Part shown: in pieces, positions 24,245 to 32,520 of the stretch
Layout: the number at the start of each line of letters is the position of its first letter
Numbering within the stretch: the first letter of the stretch is position 1
Translations under genes and position numbers: made by a program
Source of the DNA: JAFGBM01 sp964610155
GTDB taxonomy: Bacteria > Actinomycetota > Actinomycetes > Actinomycetales > Demequinaceae
Direction: 5' to 3'
DNA: 64,000 nucleotides
Assembly (NCBI GenBank): GCA_964610155.1
Contig: CAZSUY010000001.1
Coordinates: 124,001 to 188,000, forward strand
The notes under the pieces: model-generated
Seen by the model: only the letters and a program-made list of their open reading frames with translations
What the model was told of the DNA's origin: nothing
Database searches by the model: none

Positions 24245-25348
24245 ATGGCGGTCGAGCGGCGCACTACCAAGAGCGGAAAGGTTCGCTGGTACACGAGGTA
24301 CTACGATCCCACCGGTCGGGAGCACGCGAAGACCTTCGACACCAAACGCGAGGCCGAACGATACCTGGCCGACCAGCGAGCCACGCTGAGCACTCGGAAG
24401 TGGGTCGACCCTCGAGTCGGCAGTGTCCGACTAGAGGCCTTGTGGGAGCAGTACGCGCACGACCTGCTGCCCCTCCTGGCCGATACAACCCAGACGGGGT
24501 ACCGGGCCGCATGGCGCGACATCGCTCCGGTTCTGGGGAACTTCCCTGTGGGTCGGTTGCGCCACCAGCATGTCCAGCAATTCGTCACCGACCTCAGGAA
24601 GGGACCGGCGACCGTCCGCAAGGCCCATCGCGTGCTGTCGCTCGTCCTCAAGTATGCGGTGGCGAATCGGTACGTCGCCGACAACGTTGCGGACGGTGCA
24701 CGACTCCCAGCAGCGCCGCCGGCTCGAGATCGAATCCTCACCAAGGAAGAGTTGCTGAAGCTCGCAGATGCCATCGGAGAACGGGGTCGCGGTCAGGTAC
24801 TCGTGATGGGCCTTGCCGGACTTCGATGGGGCGAGGTCGCCGGGCTCCGCGCTGGCGCGGTAGACCTTGACGCCAACCGTATCTCCATCGTCGAAACCGT
24901 CCCCTCGTCGAGCGGGAAACTCCAGACGAAAGGGCCGAAGTCGAAAGAGTCGATTCGCCGCATCGCCATTCCGAGCCTCTTAGCCGAGGACCTCCGGGAG
25001 CGACTTCGCGACAAGAGCTCCTCGGACCTCGCCTTTCCCGCACCAAGGGGTGGCATCGACCGCGTCGGAAACTTCGTGAGACGCACCAAATGGAAGGAAA
25101 ATCTCGCCAAGGCGGGCATCGCGCACGCGACGCCCCACGACCTTCGCCGGACTTTCGGAAGCCTCGCCCGACTCGGCGGCGCCGACCTGCGTTACGTCCA
25201 GAAAGCCATGGGCCATGCCTCCATCACGACGACCTCTCGCATCTATGCCCACCTCTACGACACGGAACCGGACAATGTGGCCCAGGGCATCGACCGGGTC
25301 ATGCAGGCCCACGAGAACCCGCCTGACCATCCGCCTGTGCAAGCTTGA
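24245..25348 (+). CDS. int: Tyrosine recombinase (phage-type integrase)
   Basis: The product is 367 aa. An N-terminal arm-binding domain (RWYTRYYDPTGREHAKTF) is followed by a SAM-like core-binding domain (about 65-150). The catalytic domain carries R in AGLRWGEVAGL, the HxxR box HDLRRTFGSLAR, the second histidine in MGHASI, and the nucleophile in the YAHLY region near residue 342. All catalytic residues are present, so the enzyme should be active. Integration would occur at the 3' end of tRNA-Thr, given the 47-bp duplication. GAGGAG lies about nine bases upstream of the ATG. Unusually for such elements, it is about 2.1 kb from the tRNA, with three cargo genes between. Confidence 0.93.
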   Translation: MAVERRTTKSGKVRWYTRYYDPTGREHAKTFDTKREAERYLADQRATLSTRKWVDPRVGSVRLEALWEQYAHDLLPLLADTTQTGYRAAWRDIAPVLGNFPVGRLRHQHVQQFVTDLRKGPATVRKAHRVLSLVLKYAVANRYVADNVADGARLPAAPPARDRILTKEELLKLADAIGERGRGQVLVMGLAGLRWGEVAGLRAGAVDLDANRISIVETVPSSSGKLQTKGPKSKESIRRIAIPSLLAEDLRERLRDKSSSDLAFPAPRGGIDRVGNFVRRTKWKENLAKAGIAHATPHDLRRTFGSLARLGGADLRYVQKAMGHASITTTSRIYAHLYDTEPDNVAQGIDRVMQAHENPPDHPPVQA

Positions 25349-25358
25349 TGGGCATCAA

Positions 25359-25388
25359 CCCGTCCTCCACGTGAGGGTGGGTCTTTCT
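25359..25388 (+). terminator. Hairpin terminator after the integrase
   Basis: CCCGTCCTC and GAGGGTGGG form a nine-pair stem (two G-T pairs) around CACGT, followed by TCTTTCT. It lies 11 bases after the integrase stop and before the convergent OGG-like gene. Confidence 0.6.
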
Positions 25389-25410
25389 ATTCCCCGCTCC
25401 CCGGACTTCC

Positions 25411-26205
25411 TCAGCGCCGCCTCGAGTCCGCTCTCTCCTTCACGGCCAACTCGAAGATCGCCTCCTCGACCCGAGGGGACGTCACCCCAACGCGATCTCT
25501 CGCCCACGCACGAAGAAGACTCACGTAGGTCTCGTAGTCAAAGGCATTCCCGTACCTCGGCGCGAACGACACGTGTCTCCCCAACCACCGAGTCACCAGA
25601 GCGTCAAGTACCGGCACACAGTCGACACCGTAGGGGTCGCCCTTGCTCGAGACGAAGTAGAGCCACTTTGTGAAGAACGCCGGTCCAAGTCCAGGAATAC
25701 GACCCTCGCCGATGAGGTACCTGTAGGCGTCGCTCGCGGTGTCTTCCGGCAAGTTCCCGTCCAAGCGCACCATCTCCGCGGCGTGCCGAAGTCTCGCGAT
25801 TAACTCAGGATCCGCCGACTGCCCCATGGGCGACGCCCCGTCCCGCTTCGCCTCCGATCTCACACCAGTTCTTGCGCGCCATCGCCCGCGAGAAGCCCCG
25901 TACCCCGTCAGAACGACGGCTGTGCGATAAGCCCCGTACCCGGACGTCCCGTGTCCCCATGTCATAACCGCCACGAACGCACGCTCAATATGTCCTTCTT
26001 CGAGCTCGCGCTCAACGACACTCGCCACGTCGCGGCGGTCGATCGGGTTGGGGAGCATCTCGAGTAGGTCGGGAACGCCTTTGATGCCGCTCAACCACGT
26101 GCGCCAGCGATCGCCGGACCAGTTGAACGGGCACTGCTCGCGCCCCTTTCGGAGTTCTCTTTCGAGTTCCGCCGGCAGCGGTGTCGCGAGCGGGTCGATA
26201 GTCAA
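25411..26205 (-). CDS. OGG-fold glycosylase-like protein, copy 2
   Basis: The 264-residue product is closely similar to copy 1 (10145-10975). Shared segments include LPNPIDRRDVASVVERELEE, AFVAVMTWGHGTSGYGAYRT, IPGLGPAFFTKWLYFVSS and PVLDALVTRWLGRH. The helix-hairpin-helix-like part and the FFTKW lysine are conserved. DNA similarity between copies is also evident by eye over most of the gene, so one arose from the other or both came from related elements. It overlaps the upstream 183-aa gene by four bases and has no restriction enzyme next to it. The different partner suggests that the OGG-like protein is a reusable module. Activity on DNA is inferred from the fold name only. Confidence 0.65.
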   Translation of the reverse strand: MTIDPLATPLPAELERELRKGREQCPFNWSGDRWRTWLSGIKGVPDLLEMLPNPIDRRDVASVVERELEEGHIERAFVAVMTWGHGTSGYGAYRTAVVLTGYGASRGRWRARTGVRSEAKRDGASPMGQSADPELIARLRHAAEMVRLDGNLPEDTASDAYRYLIGEGRIPGLGPAFFTKWLYFVSSKGDPYGVDCVPVLDALVTRWLGRHVSFAPRYGNAFDYETYVSLLRAWARDRVGVTSPRVEEAIFELAVKERADSRRR

Positions 26206-26753
26206 TCCTTGCTGCCCTGCCGATACAGGGAAGTCCAGTAGCGGGCGACCTCTTCGTATGCCCGTAACTCATTTGCGGGACGATGCTCGTTCTCGGCACG
26301 CTTCCACACGCGCCGCCACCCAGTCATGTAGGTTGCGATCTCCGTAGGCGTCGCCGCGCCCTCGCGCGGATACAACGGTGGGAACCTACCGACCACCCGG
26401 ATGCGTCGGCCACTCTCGATCCCGGCCGCAATCCGAGCCTGTGCCCAGAACCGCTCGCTATCGCGGGCATGTTGCTCGTTCGCCACTCTCAGCTCGTCCG
26501 CAGTCGCCAGTCGAATAACGGTGTCCAACAGGTCGTATGGGTACCAGTAGTCGACTTCGGCCCGTGTCGCCTCGCGTATAACCACGCCAAACTTCTGCCG
26601 CCCGTCGCCACCGGGCAATACGATGCCCATACCGGGCCGGGGCGCGACGTCCAATGTCCAAAGGAATACGCTCGCGGTGCCCGCATAAGGCGGTCGCCAG
26701 AGTTCTTGGTAATTGGCGAGCACCGCTCTCGGCGCGGCGTCTGAAACGCCCAT
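26202..26753 (-). CDS. Unknown partner of the second OGG-like protein
   Basis: The product is 183 aa. The first half is strand-rich (GTASVFLWTLDVAPRPGMGI, KFGVVIREATRAEVDYWYPY), and the second half is helical, ending in a tryptophan/arginine-rich segment (YMTGWRRVWKRAENE). It is positively charged overall and could bind nucleic acid, but no family is recognised. The stop overlaps the ATG of the OGG-like gene, so the pair is translationally coupled. It takes the place that the 963-aa gene occupies in the other OGG-like operon. Confidence 0.6.
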   Translation of the reverse strand: MGVSDAAPRAVLANYQELWRPPYAGTASVFLWTLDVAPRPGMGIVLPGGDGRQKFGVVIREATRAEVDYWYPYDLLDTVIRLATADELRVANEQHARDSERFWAQARIAAGIESGRRIRVVGRFPPLYPREGAATPTEIATYMTGWRRVWKRAENEHRPANELRAYEEVARYWTSLYRQGSKD

Positions 26754-26796
26754 GTCGAGAGCCTAGCAACGTTGTCGGCGGCACTCTCTTCTCGCG

Positions 26797-27210
26797 CTAC
26801 TCCAGTGGCCGGAGGGCGTCCAGTTCGGCCCGGAGTTCCTTCAAGATGTCAGCCTGTCGCGCCGCGACAACGTGCTGAGTCATATCCCGCCCTGTCCGCC
26901 CGTATTCTGCTACGTACGCACGAAACGCGCGTACGCGATTGCCCCCGAGCCCATCGAGCAGGCCGCGGATCTCCAAGACGTATTCGTCGGTCGGGTTATT
27001 CATTGCCTTACGTCCAGCAAGTTGCACGAGCCGGACTAGGGCCTGGCGATCCCATGCGGCCCTCGCGATTTCCGCAGCATGGCGCCGGTCTTTTTCCGCG
27101 ATGTCGCGGGCGTTCTTGCGGTCCTTGGCACCCACGTAAAGCGCCACCACCGCGGCCCCGGCGGCAACAGCCGCCACCGCGATCTGGCTACCCACTGCCC
27201 AACGATCCAT
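26797..27210 (-). CDS. Small membrane-anchored coiled-coil protein (unknown)
   Basis: The product is 137 aa. One membrane helix lies at residues 7-26 (GSQIAVAAVAAGAAVVALYV). An alanine/arginine/glutamate-rich coiled coil follows (KDRKNARDIAEKDRRHAAEI), then a helical C-terminal domain. It is the last gene before the right end of the element, 251 bases from the attachment site. It lies 43 bases downstream of the 183-aa gene's start side on the same strand and may head the same transcript. Function is unknown. Confidence 0.55.
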   Translation of the reverse strand: MDRWAVGSQIAVAAVAAGAAVVALYVGAKDRKNARDIAEKDRRHAAEIARAAWDRQALVRLVQLAGRKAMNNPTDEYVLEIRGLLDGLGGNRVRAFRAYVAEYGRTGRDMTQHVVAARQADILKELRAELDALRPLE

Positions 27211-27253
27211 GCCTACACACTATGGGTCAAGATACCGTGCGCGCCCGCTCCTC

Positions 27254-27346
27254 AGTCCGCAGAAAGTCCGCAAGAAAACCATTCGGAAGCCTCGCAGCCG
27301 TCTTAGAAGCCCGAAAGCGGCGCTCGTACGGACTCCGTACGGACTT
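27254..27346. repeat. Candidate integrase arm-type sites, right end
   Basis: GTACGGACT occurs at 27326 and again at 27337 (GTACGGACTT), matching the pair at 8478-8498. Two further copies of AGTCCGCA, the reverse orientation of a related word, lie near 27254 and 27265. The region 27211-27461 otherwise holds no gene. Confidence 0.45.
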
Positions 27347-27460
27347 TCGGGGTGATTGGCTTGCCGTCCGCCCACGCCCCACACGGTGACGCAACAGCGA
27401 GAGAGACACCGGAAAAGGGCTGTACCAGGGGAAACGTCCCGGACGCGCGCCCGGGCCTTC

Positions 27461-27507
27461 GTGGAGCCGCCTATCGGAATCGAACCGATGACCTATTCAT
27501 TACGAGT
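27461..27507. repeat. Right attachment site within tRNA-Thr
   Basis: These 47 bases are identical to 8339-8385 and form the 3' part of the intact tRNA-Thr gene, from the CCA end into the anticodon loop. Crossover must have happened within this stretch. Confidence 0.85.
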
Positions 27508-27537
27508 GAATCGCTCTACCGACTGAGCTAAGGCGGC
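27462..27537 (-). tRNA. tRNA-Thr (anticodon CGU)
   Basis: The minus strand folds into a complete cloverleaf of 76 nt. The acceptor pair is GCCGCCU/AGGCGGC, the D arm AGCUCAGUCGGUAGAGC, the anticodon stem AUUCA/UGAAU with loop CUCGUAA, and the T arm GGUUCGAUUCC. Discriminator U and an encoded CCA end the gene. It decodes ACG. It is intact despite hosting the integrated element, because the element restored the 3' half. Confidence 0.95.
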
Positions 27538-27577
27538 CCGGCCACGCGGGCGTGGCACGGCGTTAGAGTCTAGCGTT

Positions 27578-29122
27578 TCAGCAAGTCAATCCCGAAGCCG
27601 GGACCGTGCCGTCGACGAAGAATGCATCGATAGCGTCAACGATGCAGGAGTTGGACCGGCCGTAGGCTCCGTGTCCCTCTCCCTTGTAGGTGACGAGTGT
27701 AGCGGTGGGCATCTGTTCGACGAGGGACTGTGCCCATTCGTAGGGCGTCGCGGGGTCCCCGGTCGTCCCGATGACGACAATCGGTGCGGCATCCTTCGTC
27801 GGCGACAGATCGTCGATAACCTCGTTGGCCGTCCACGGCCAACCCTCACATCCGGCTCCGGAGCCGAACCACCACCCGAAGGTAGGCGATACCTCCTCGG
27901 CCTTTCGTTGAAAATCCCGGAACTCAGCGATCGGCATGAAGGGCTCAACAGGAGTGTCCAGGCAGGAGATGGCGACATAGGCCTCATTCCCGTTGGACAC
28001 ATAGTGGCCGTTCTCATCGCGATCGAGGTAGGCGACATCAGCTATGTACTGGAAATACCTTCCCGTTCCCCTTTCAAGGGTCTCGCGAAGTGCATCTGAC
28101 AAGATTGGCCACGCTGTCTCGTTATAGAGAGGAGCAATGATTCCATAGAAAAGATGTGTCCCGTTGAGGTCCTCGCCATCAGCCGGGATCCCCTCGTCCC
28201 TGGCTTCGACAAGGAGATCGGCGATCGTTCGTCTGGCGAGGCTGGGATCCCTCGGGAGCGGGCAGTCATTGTCCGTCAGGCAATCAGCAATGTAGGCCAT
28301 GAGAGCATCCTCAAACCCCTTGGCCTGTCCGAGGGAATGCTCCTCCGGCGAGAGAAACATATCCACCGCGCCGTCGAGAACCAGGTATCCCACGTTCTCC
28401 GGGTACAGGGCGGCGTAGGTTGCACCCAACTGGGTCCCATAGGAAACCCCAAAGAGGTTGAGCTTCTCATCCCCGACGACGGCTCTGATGACGTCCATAT
28501 CCCGTGCGGCACTCACGGTGTCAACGTTCTCGATCAACGGCCCCGTAAGTTCCCTGCACCGCTCAGCGAAATCGGTATTGCGTTGGCGGGCTACGCCCAA
28601 CTCCGCCTCGGTCGAAATGATGTCATCCGCCAGGAAGTACGCGTCAAGCTCGGCGTCCGTGCCACAAGTCACAGGGGACGACTGGCCGACCCCCCTCGGG
28701 TCGAAGCCGACGATATCGTAGTGGTCAAGCAAACGATCCCCCGCCGTGTTGATGAAATCCAGGACGAGATCCAGTCCCGATCCTCCCGGCCCGCCGGGGT
28801 TGAAGAGGAGCGATCCCAGCCTCTCTTCGGAGACTCGGGCCTGCGACCGGTTGATGGCAAGGCTGAGGGTCTGCCCCGATGGATCGCTCCAGTCGAGGGG
28901 GACCTGGATGGTGGCGCATTCAAGGCTTCCACAGGATGACCACACGACGTCCTGGCTGTAGACGGCGGAGCCGTTCGGATCGCTGGTGGCGGATATCCCC
29001 CCACCACCCGGCCAGGGCACCGAATCGTCCGGGGAGACCTGTTCAAGCGAGGGCAGGCACGCCGCGAGCGTGAGGACCCCCGCGAAGACCCCAATGGCGG
29101 CACGGCGGCGAGCGATGGTCAT
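27578..29122 (-). CDS. TAP-like alpha/beta-hydrolase lipoprotein (tripeptidyl aminopeptidase family, S33)
   Basis: The product is 514 aa. A lipoprotein signal ends in LAAC (cysteine near 22). The hydrolase core has GGPGGSG near 110 (oxyanion region) and the nucleophile elbow GVSYGTQLG near 224. The acid lies in GTTGDPATPYEWA near 457, and the catalytic histidine in GEGHGAYG near 487. The C-terminal TAP-like domain is typical of actinomycete secreted peptidases such as SlpD/SlpE. It would trim N-terminal peptides outside the cell. It ends 40 bases from tRNA-Thr and lies 18 bases downstream of holB, so it may be read from the same transcript. Confidence 0.88.
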   Translation of the reverse strand: MTIARRRAAIGVFAGVLTLAACLPSLEQVSPDDSVPWPGGGGISATSDPNGSAVYSQDVVWSSCGSLECATIQVPLDWSDPSGQTLSLAINRSQARVSEERLGSLLFNPGGPGGSGLDLVLDFINTAGDRLLDHYDIVGFDPRGVGQSSPVTCGTDAELDAYFLADDIISTEAELGVARQRNTDFAERCRELTGPLIENVDTVSAARDMDVIRAVVGDEKLNLFGVSYGTQLGATYAALYPENVGYLVLDGAVDMFLSPEEHSLGQAKGFEDALMAYIADCLTDNDCPLPRDPSLARRTIADLLVEARDEGIPADGEDLNGTHLFYGIIAPLYNETAWPILSDALRETLERGTGRYFQYIADVAYLDRDENGHYVSNGNEAYVAISCLDTPVEPFMPIAEFRDFQRKAEEVSPTFGWWFGSGAGCEGWPWTANEVIDDLSPTKDAAPIVVIGTTGDPATPYEWAQSLVEQMPTATLVTYKGEGHGAYGRSNSCIVDAIDAFFVDGTVPASGLTC

Positions 29123-29140
29123 GCCCTTACGCTACCCGAG

Positions 29141-30280
29141 TCAGGCGCTGGCAGGGCGAAGGGCAAGCGCCATCGCTTCGAGCGCGAGGAGGGGTGCGAC
29201 GTTCCCGGCAAGGCGCTCCCGTGCCACTCCAATTGCGTCCATCCTTTGCAGGGTTTCCTTGAGACTTAAACCATCCGCTAGACCCGCGATGCCTACGCGA
29301 TGCCGCTCGTTGACGAGGCCGACGGACGCCCCCGTCTGGAGGACCGCCACATCGCGATATAGGGAAAGCAGGTCGAGCAGGGCGCGATCGAGGACGTCCC
29401 GCTTGGCGCGTGTTGCACGCCGCTTCTGTTCTTCCTCCAACTGCCTCACCTGAGCACGGAGGGCGGGGACCAGGCGCTCACCGGCCTCCACCCCGAGCGA
29501 GACGTACAGTTCGACCAGTTCCGCGGCATCCCTGGCCTCGGTGGCCGCCTTCGCGTCGGCATCGGCCACACCCGCCAGGTCGTTTGCCGCGAGGATCGCG
29601 TCGCCGACCCCTCGAATCTCGGTGGCGAGCGAAAGCACCTTCTCGCGCCTCGCCCGCGCCGCGGGATCGGAGGCCAGGCGCCGGGCTACCCCGATGTGGC
29701 TCTGCGCTGCCAGGGCACACTCAAGGGCGAGCCCCGGCTCTACCCCGTCGCGTTCCACGAGCAGGCGCGCAACTACCTCCGGGTCGGGGATGCGCAGGGT
29801 GACGACTCGGCATCGGGAGCGGATGGTCGTAGCCACGTCGTGAAGGCTGGGAGCACATAGCACCCAGGTGGTCCGGGGCGGCGGCTCCTCGACAGCCTTC
29901 AAAAGCACGTTCGAGGTTCGTTCCGTCATACGATCCGCGTCCTCGACGATGATGACCCGCCAGCGACCGTCGCTGGGAGCGGACTGAGCGTGGCTGACGA
30001 GTTGGCGAACCTCCTCGACGGAGATCGTGACCTTCTCAGTGGAGACGATTCTGACGTCGGGATGGCCGCCCACGACGGCGGTTCGGCAGGCATGACAGGT
30101 ACCGCACCCGGAATTGAGGCACTGAAGCGCGGCCCCGAATGCCCGGGCCGCGATGGACCGGCCGGATCCTGGAGGCCCGGTGATGAGCCATGCGTGAGTC
30201 ATCGCATCATCGGAGAGGGAGGCTGCGATGAGGGGTTCGAGCGCGTCCCCCTGGCCCACGACCTCGTCCCAGACGCTCAT
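29141..30280 (-). CDS. holB: DNA polymerase III subunit delta'
   Basis: The 379-residue product has the AAA+ clamp-loader fold. The P-loop is LITGPPGSGRSIAARAFG near residue 33. A zinc module, CLNSGCGTCHAC, lies near 54-65. The DEAD-box equivalent reads IIVEDADRMT near 110, and the sensor I region is LKAVEEPPPRTTWVL near 128. In actinobacteria delta' is part of the clamp loader that places the beta sliding clamp during replication. The gene overlaps tmk by four bases, a conserved order in actinobacteria. Confidence 0.92.
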   Translation of the reverse strand: MSVWDEVVGQGDALEPLIAASLSDDAMTHAWLITGPPGSGRSIAARAFGAALQCLNSGCGTCHACRTAVVGGHPDVRIVSTEKVTISVEEVRQLVSHAQSAPSDGRWRVIIVEDADRMTERTSNVLLKAVEEPPPRTTWVLCAPSLHDVATTIRSRCRVVTLRIPDPEVVARLLVERDGVEPGLALECALAAQSHIGVARRLASDPAARARREKVLSLATEIRGVGDAILAANDLAGVADADAKAATEARDAAELVELYVSLGVEAGERLVPALRAQVRQLEEEQKRRATRAKRDVLDRALLDLLSLYRDVAVLQTGASVGLVNERHRVGIAGLADGLSLKETLQRMDAIGVARERLAGNVAPLLALEAMALALRPASA

Positions 30281-30927
30281 CCCTTGGCCTTCTTCTTCAC
30301 TCGGTCCCTGACCCGAGCTAGTGCCGACACGACGGCTACTCGGACGGCGGCCGCGACCTCCTCGACCGTCCCGCGCACATCGATGATGGCATATCGCTCA
30401 GGATTGGCCTTCGCCCGGTCGATGAAGCCCAGCCGTAGTTCCTCGGCGTGAGCATCGGTCTCGCGCTCGAGGCGATCGGGGTCGCCCTCAAGGCGCCGCG
30501 CCTCCGCCGGGACGTCGAGGATGATCGTCAGGTCGGGGACAAGCCCGCCGGTCGCCCACTTCGAGAGCCTCTCCACCTCATCCCCGAGCCCCCTGACCAA
30601 TCCCTGGTAAACCACCGACGAGTCGACGTACCTATCCTGGACGACCGCATCGCCACACTCGAGCGTCGGCCGGACGACCGTCGCGACATGGTGAGCGCGA
30701 TCCGCGGCGTACAGGAGCGCCTCGGCTCTGGGCTCCACATGTCCGCCATGCTGAAGGATGTCCCGGATGTCACGGCCGAGGTCGGTTCCGCCGGGTTCCT
30801 TTGTCTCGGTGACCGTCCAGGATCCGGCCTCCGAAGACCTCAGCCACTCCGCGAGGAGACGCGCCTGGGTGGACTTGCCTACACCGTCACCACCCTCGAA
30901 GACTACGAAGAAACCAGGGTGCGCCAT
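30277..30927 (-). CDS. tmk: Thymidylate kinase
   Basis: The 216-residue product begins with FVVFEGGDGVGKSTQARLLA, the P-loop of TMP kinases. The DRY-like motif is DRYVDSSVVYQGL near residue 98, and the LID region is DRLERETDAHAE near 152. It phosphorylates dTMP to dTDP for dTTP synthesis. It is placed between an MFS gene (four-base gap) and holB (ATGA overlap). The C-terminal basic tail RVKKKAKG is short and probably disordered. Confidence 0.95.
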   Translation of the reverse strand: MAHPGFFVVFEGGDGVGKSTQARLLAEWLRSSEAGSWTVTETKEPGGTDLGRDIRDILQHGGHVEPRAEALLYAADRAHHVATVVRPTLECGDAVVQDRYVDSSVVYQGLVRGLGDEVERLSKWATGGLVPDLTIILDVPAEARRLEGDPDRLERETDAHAEELRLGFIDRAKANPERYAIIDVRGTVEEVAAAVRVAVVSALARVRDRVKKKAKG

Positions 30928-30931
30928 AGGG

Positions 30932-32164
30932 CTACGGTACCTCCGCTGGGTGACGCCTCACCCAGAGGATGAAGACCGCGACGGAAAAGGCCTCGATCAC
31001 GCCAACGATGGCGACGAGCAAGGGAAGTGATGTCTCGTAGAGGGCCCCGGTCAGAACGCCCCCGGCGAGGGCAGCGAGCCCCATCGCTGCGGCGAAGATC
31101 CCGTAAGCGGTGCCCCGGCGCTCGGGGGGAATCAGGTCGGCCACCGCCGCCCGCATGATGGACTCCTGAACGCCGAGCACGACCGCCCACACGAGGATCC
31201 CCGTGATGGCTGTCGAGAGGCGCGAGGAAAACGCGAGCGGGGGCACCGCAGCCGCGAGGAATGGCACGATTGCGAGGACCCAGCGGCCCACCCTGTCAAA
31301 GAGCACCCCGGCAGCGAGCGCGGCCAGTGCGTCCACCGCCATGGCCGCCGCGTAGATCACGGGCACCATGGCGGTCGAGACGAGGTCTTCCTGAACGAGG
31401 TGGAAGGAGAGGACGCCGAATGTCGAGTACCCGACCGTGGTCGTCGTCGCAAATGCGAGGTACCACCAGAAGGGGCGACCCAGGGACGGCTGGCCTCGAC
31501 GTGCCGCCCGTCGACCGGCGGCTGGCTTGAGGCCCTCGGCGGCCCAGGCAACCGTTGGCTCGTAGACCGCGGGGTCCGGGACGCGCCTCTTGAGCCAGAG
31601 GATCAGGACGATCACCGCGATGCCAGGAACGGCGAGCATCCCGAACGTCGGCGCGTATCGACCCGTCACGGCGAAGGCCGCCGCAACCGCTAGGGGGCCA
31701 GCGACCGCTCCAAACTGGTCGAGGGCCTCGTGCACAGCGAAGCCACGCCCCCGGCCGATGGCGGATGTCGCATGCGACAATATGACGTCCTTGGCGGGAC
31801 GGCGGAGGGCCTTGCCTGCGCGCTCCGCGATGATTAGTCCGGCGACGATCCAGACGATCGATGTGAGACCCATGAGCGGCACCGCGATTACGGTCATGGC
31901 ATACCCACCGAGCATCAACTTCCAGTAGGCGCGCGTCTTATCCGCCAGAGGCCCCGAGACAAGGCGCCCGGACAGGCTTATCGCCTCCCCCGCACCGGTG
32001 ATCGCCCCGACCATGGTGGCGGTAACCCCGAGGGACGCGAGGTACGGCCCGGTGATGGAGCGAGCGCCCTCGTAGGCGATGTCGGCGAGCATGCTTGCTA
32101 CACCCAACCAGAGGACGAACTTCCATGGCCTCCACAGGGCCTTGCTCGTCGTCCTATTCGTCAC
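30932..32164 (-). CDS. MFS transporter
   Basis: The 410-residue product has about 12 membrane helices. The MFS motif A-like loop between helices 2 and 3 reads SGRLVSGPLADKTRAYW near residue 63, and a second copy, AGVLFDRVGRW, lies near 265 in the C-terminal half. The GTG start overlaps the fluC stop by three bases. Substrates cannot be read from sequence. A drug or metabolite exporter is the usual role. Operon position between fluoride channels and tmk does not by itself define a function. Confidence 0.85.
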   Translation of the reverse strand: MTNRTTSKALWRPWKFVLWLGVASMLADIAYEGARSITGPYLASLGVTATMVGAITGAGEAISLSGRLVSGPLADKTRAYWKLMLGGYAMTVIAVPLMGLTSIVWIVAGLIIAERAGKALRRPAKDVILSHATSAIGRGRGFAVHEALDQFGAVAGPLAVAAAFAVTGRYAPTFGMLAVPGIAVIVLILWLKRRVPDPAVYEPTVAWAAEGLKPAAGRRAARRGQPSLGRPFWWYLAFATTTTVGYSTFGVLSFHLVQEDLVSTAMVPVIYAAAMAVDALAALAAGVLFDRVGRWVLAIVPFLAAAVPPLAFSSRLSTAITGILVWAVVLGVQESIMRAAVADLIPPERRGTAYGIFAAAMGLAALAGGVLTGALYETSLPLLVAIVGVIEAFSVAVFILWVRRHPAEVP

Positions 32165-32520
32165 GCGATCAATCCCCCGATGAGATATCCGAGGCTTACC
32201 CCCGCCAGGACCAGGGCGAGCGATCCCAGCACGTTCCCAGCCGCCAGTGCCAACGACCGGGACTCCAGTAGTCTATGCGTCTCATAGCCGAAGGTTGAAT
32301 ACGTCGTGAACGCCCCACAGAAGCCTGTGCCGACGAGTGCCGCCGTCCCCCCCGTGGCCCCGGCTCCGACCAAGACGCCCAGGACTAGCGAGCCCACGAC
32401 ATTCACCAGGAGTGTCCCCCATGGGAAGACCGAGGCGCGCCGGATCTGGATGTATCGATCGGTGAAGTACCGGGCTGGAGCCCCAACCGCGGCTCCCAAG
32501 GCCACCAAGGCTGCGGTCAC
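32161..32520 (-). CDS. crcB: Fluoride ion channel FluC/CrcB, subunit 2
   Basis: The 119-residue product has four membrane helices and the CrcB signature: GAPARYFTDRYI near residue 13, WGTLLVNVVGSLVLG near 34, and GFCGAFTTYSTFGYET near 67. The asparagine of the second motif and the FTTYSTF phenylalanines line the fluoride path. Channels work as dimers of antiparallel subunits. Here two unequal fluC genes flank a DUF190 gene, as in bacteria with heterodimeric FluC. Neighbouring genes overlap by three or four bases. Confidence 0.92.
   Translation of the reverse strand: MTAALVALGAAVGAPARYFTDRYIQIRRASVFPWGTLLVNVVGSLVLGVLVGAGATGGTAALVGTGFCGAFTTYSTFGYETHRLLESRSLALAAGNVLGSLALVLAGVSLGYLIGGLIA

Larger units (their letters stand above)
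8339..27507. mobile_element. Integrative element of about 19.2 kb in tRNA-Thr(CGU), AICE-like
   Basis: The boundaries are two exact copies of a 47-bp sequence, 8339-8385 and 27461-27507. The right copy is the 3' part of an intact tRNA-Thr gene and the left copy is a detached fragment. Inside are a tyrosine integrase, an excisionase, a divergent GntR regulator and a Rep-like protein, the module typical of actinomycete integrative elements. No FtsK/Tra DNA translocase is visible, so self-transfer is doubtful. Cargo includes a type ISP restriction-modification enzyme, two OGG-like proteins, a VbhA-like antitoxin and several unknown proteins. The gap between 18.7 kb and 23.3 kb is richer in A+T than the flanks. 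Confidence 0.85.
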
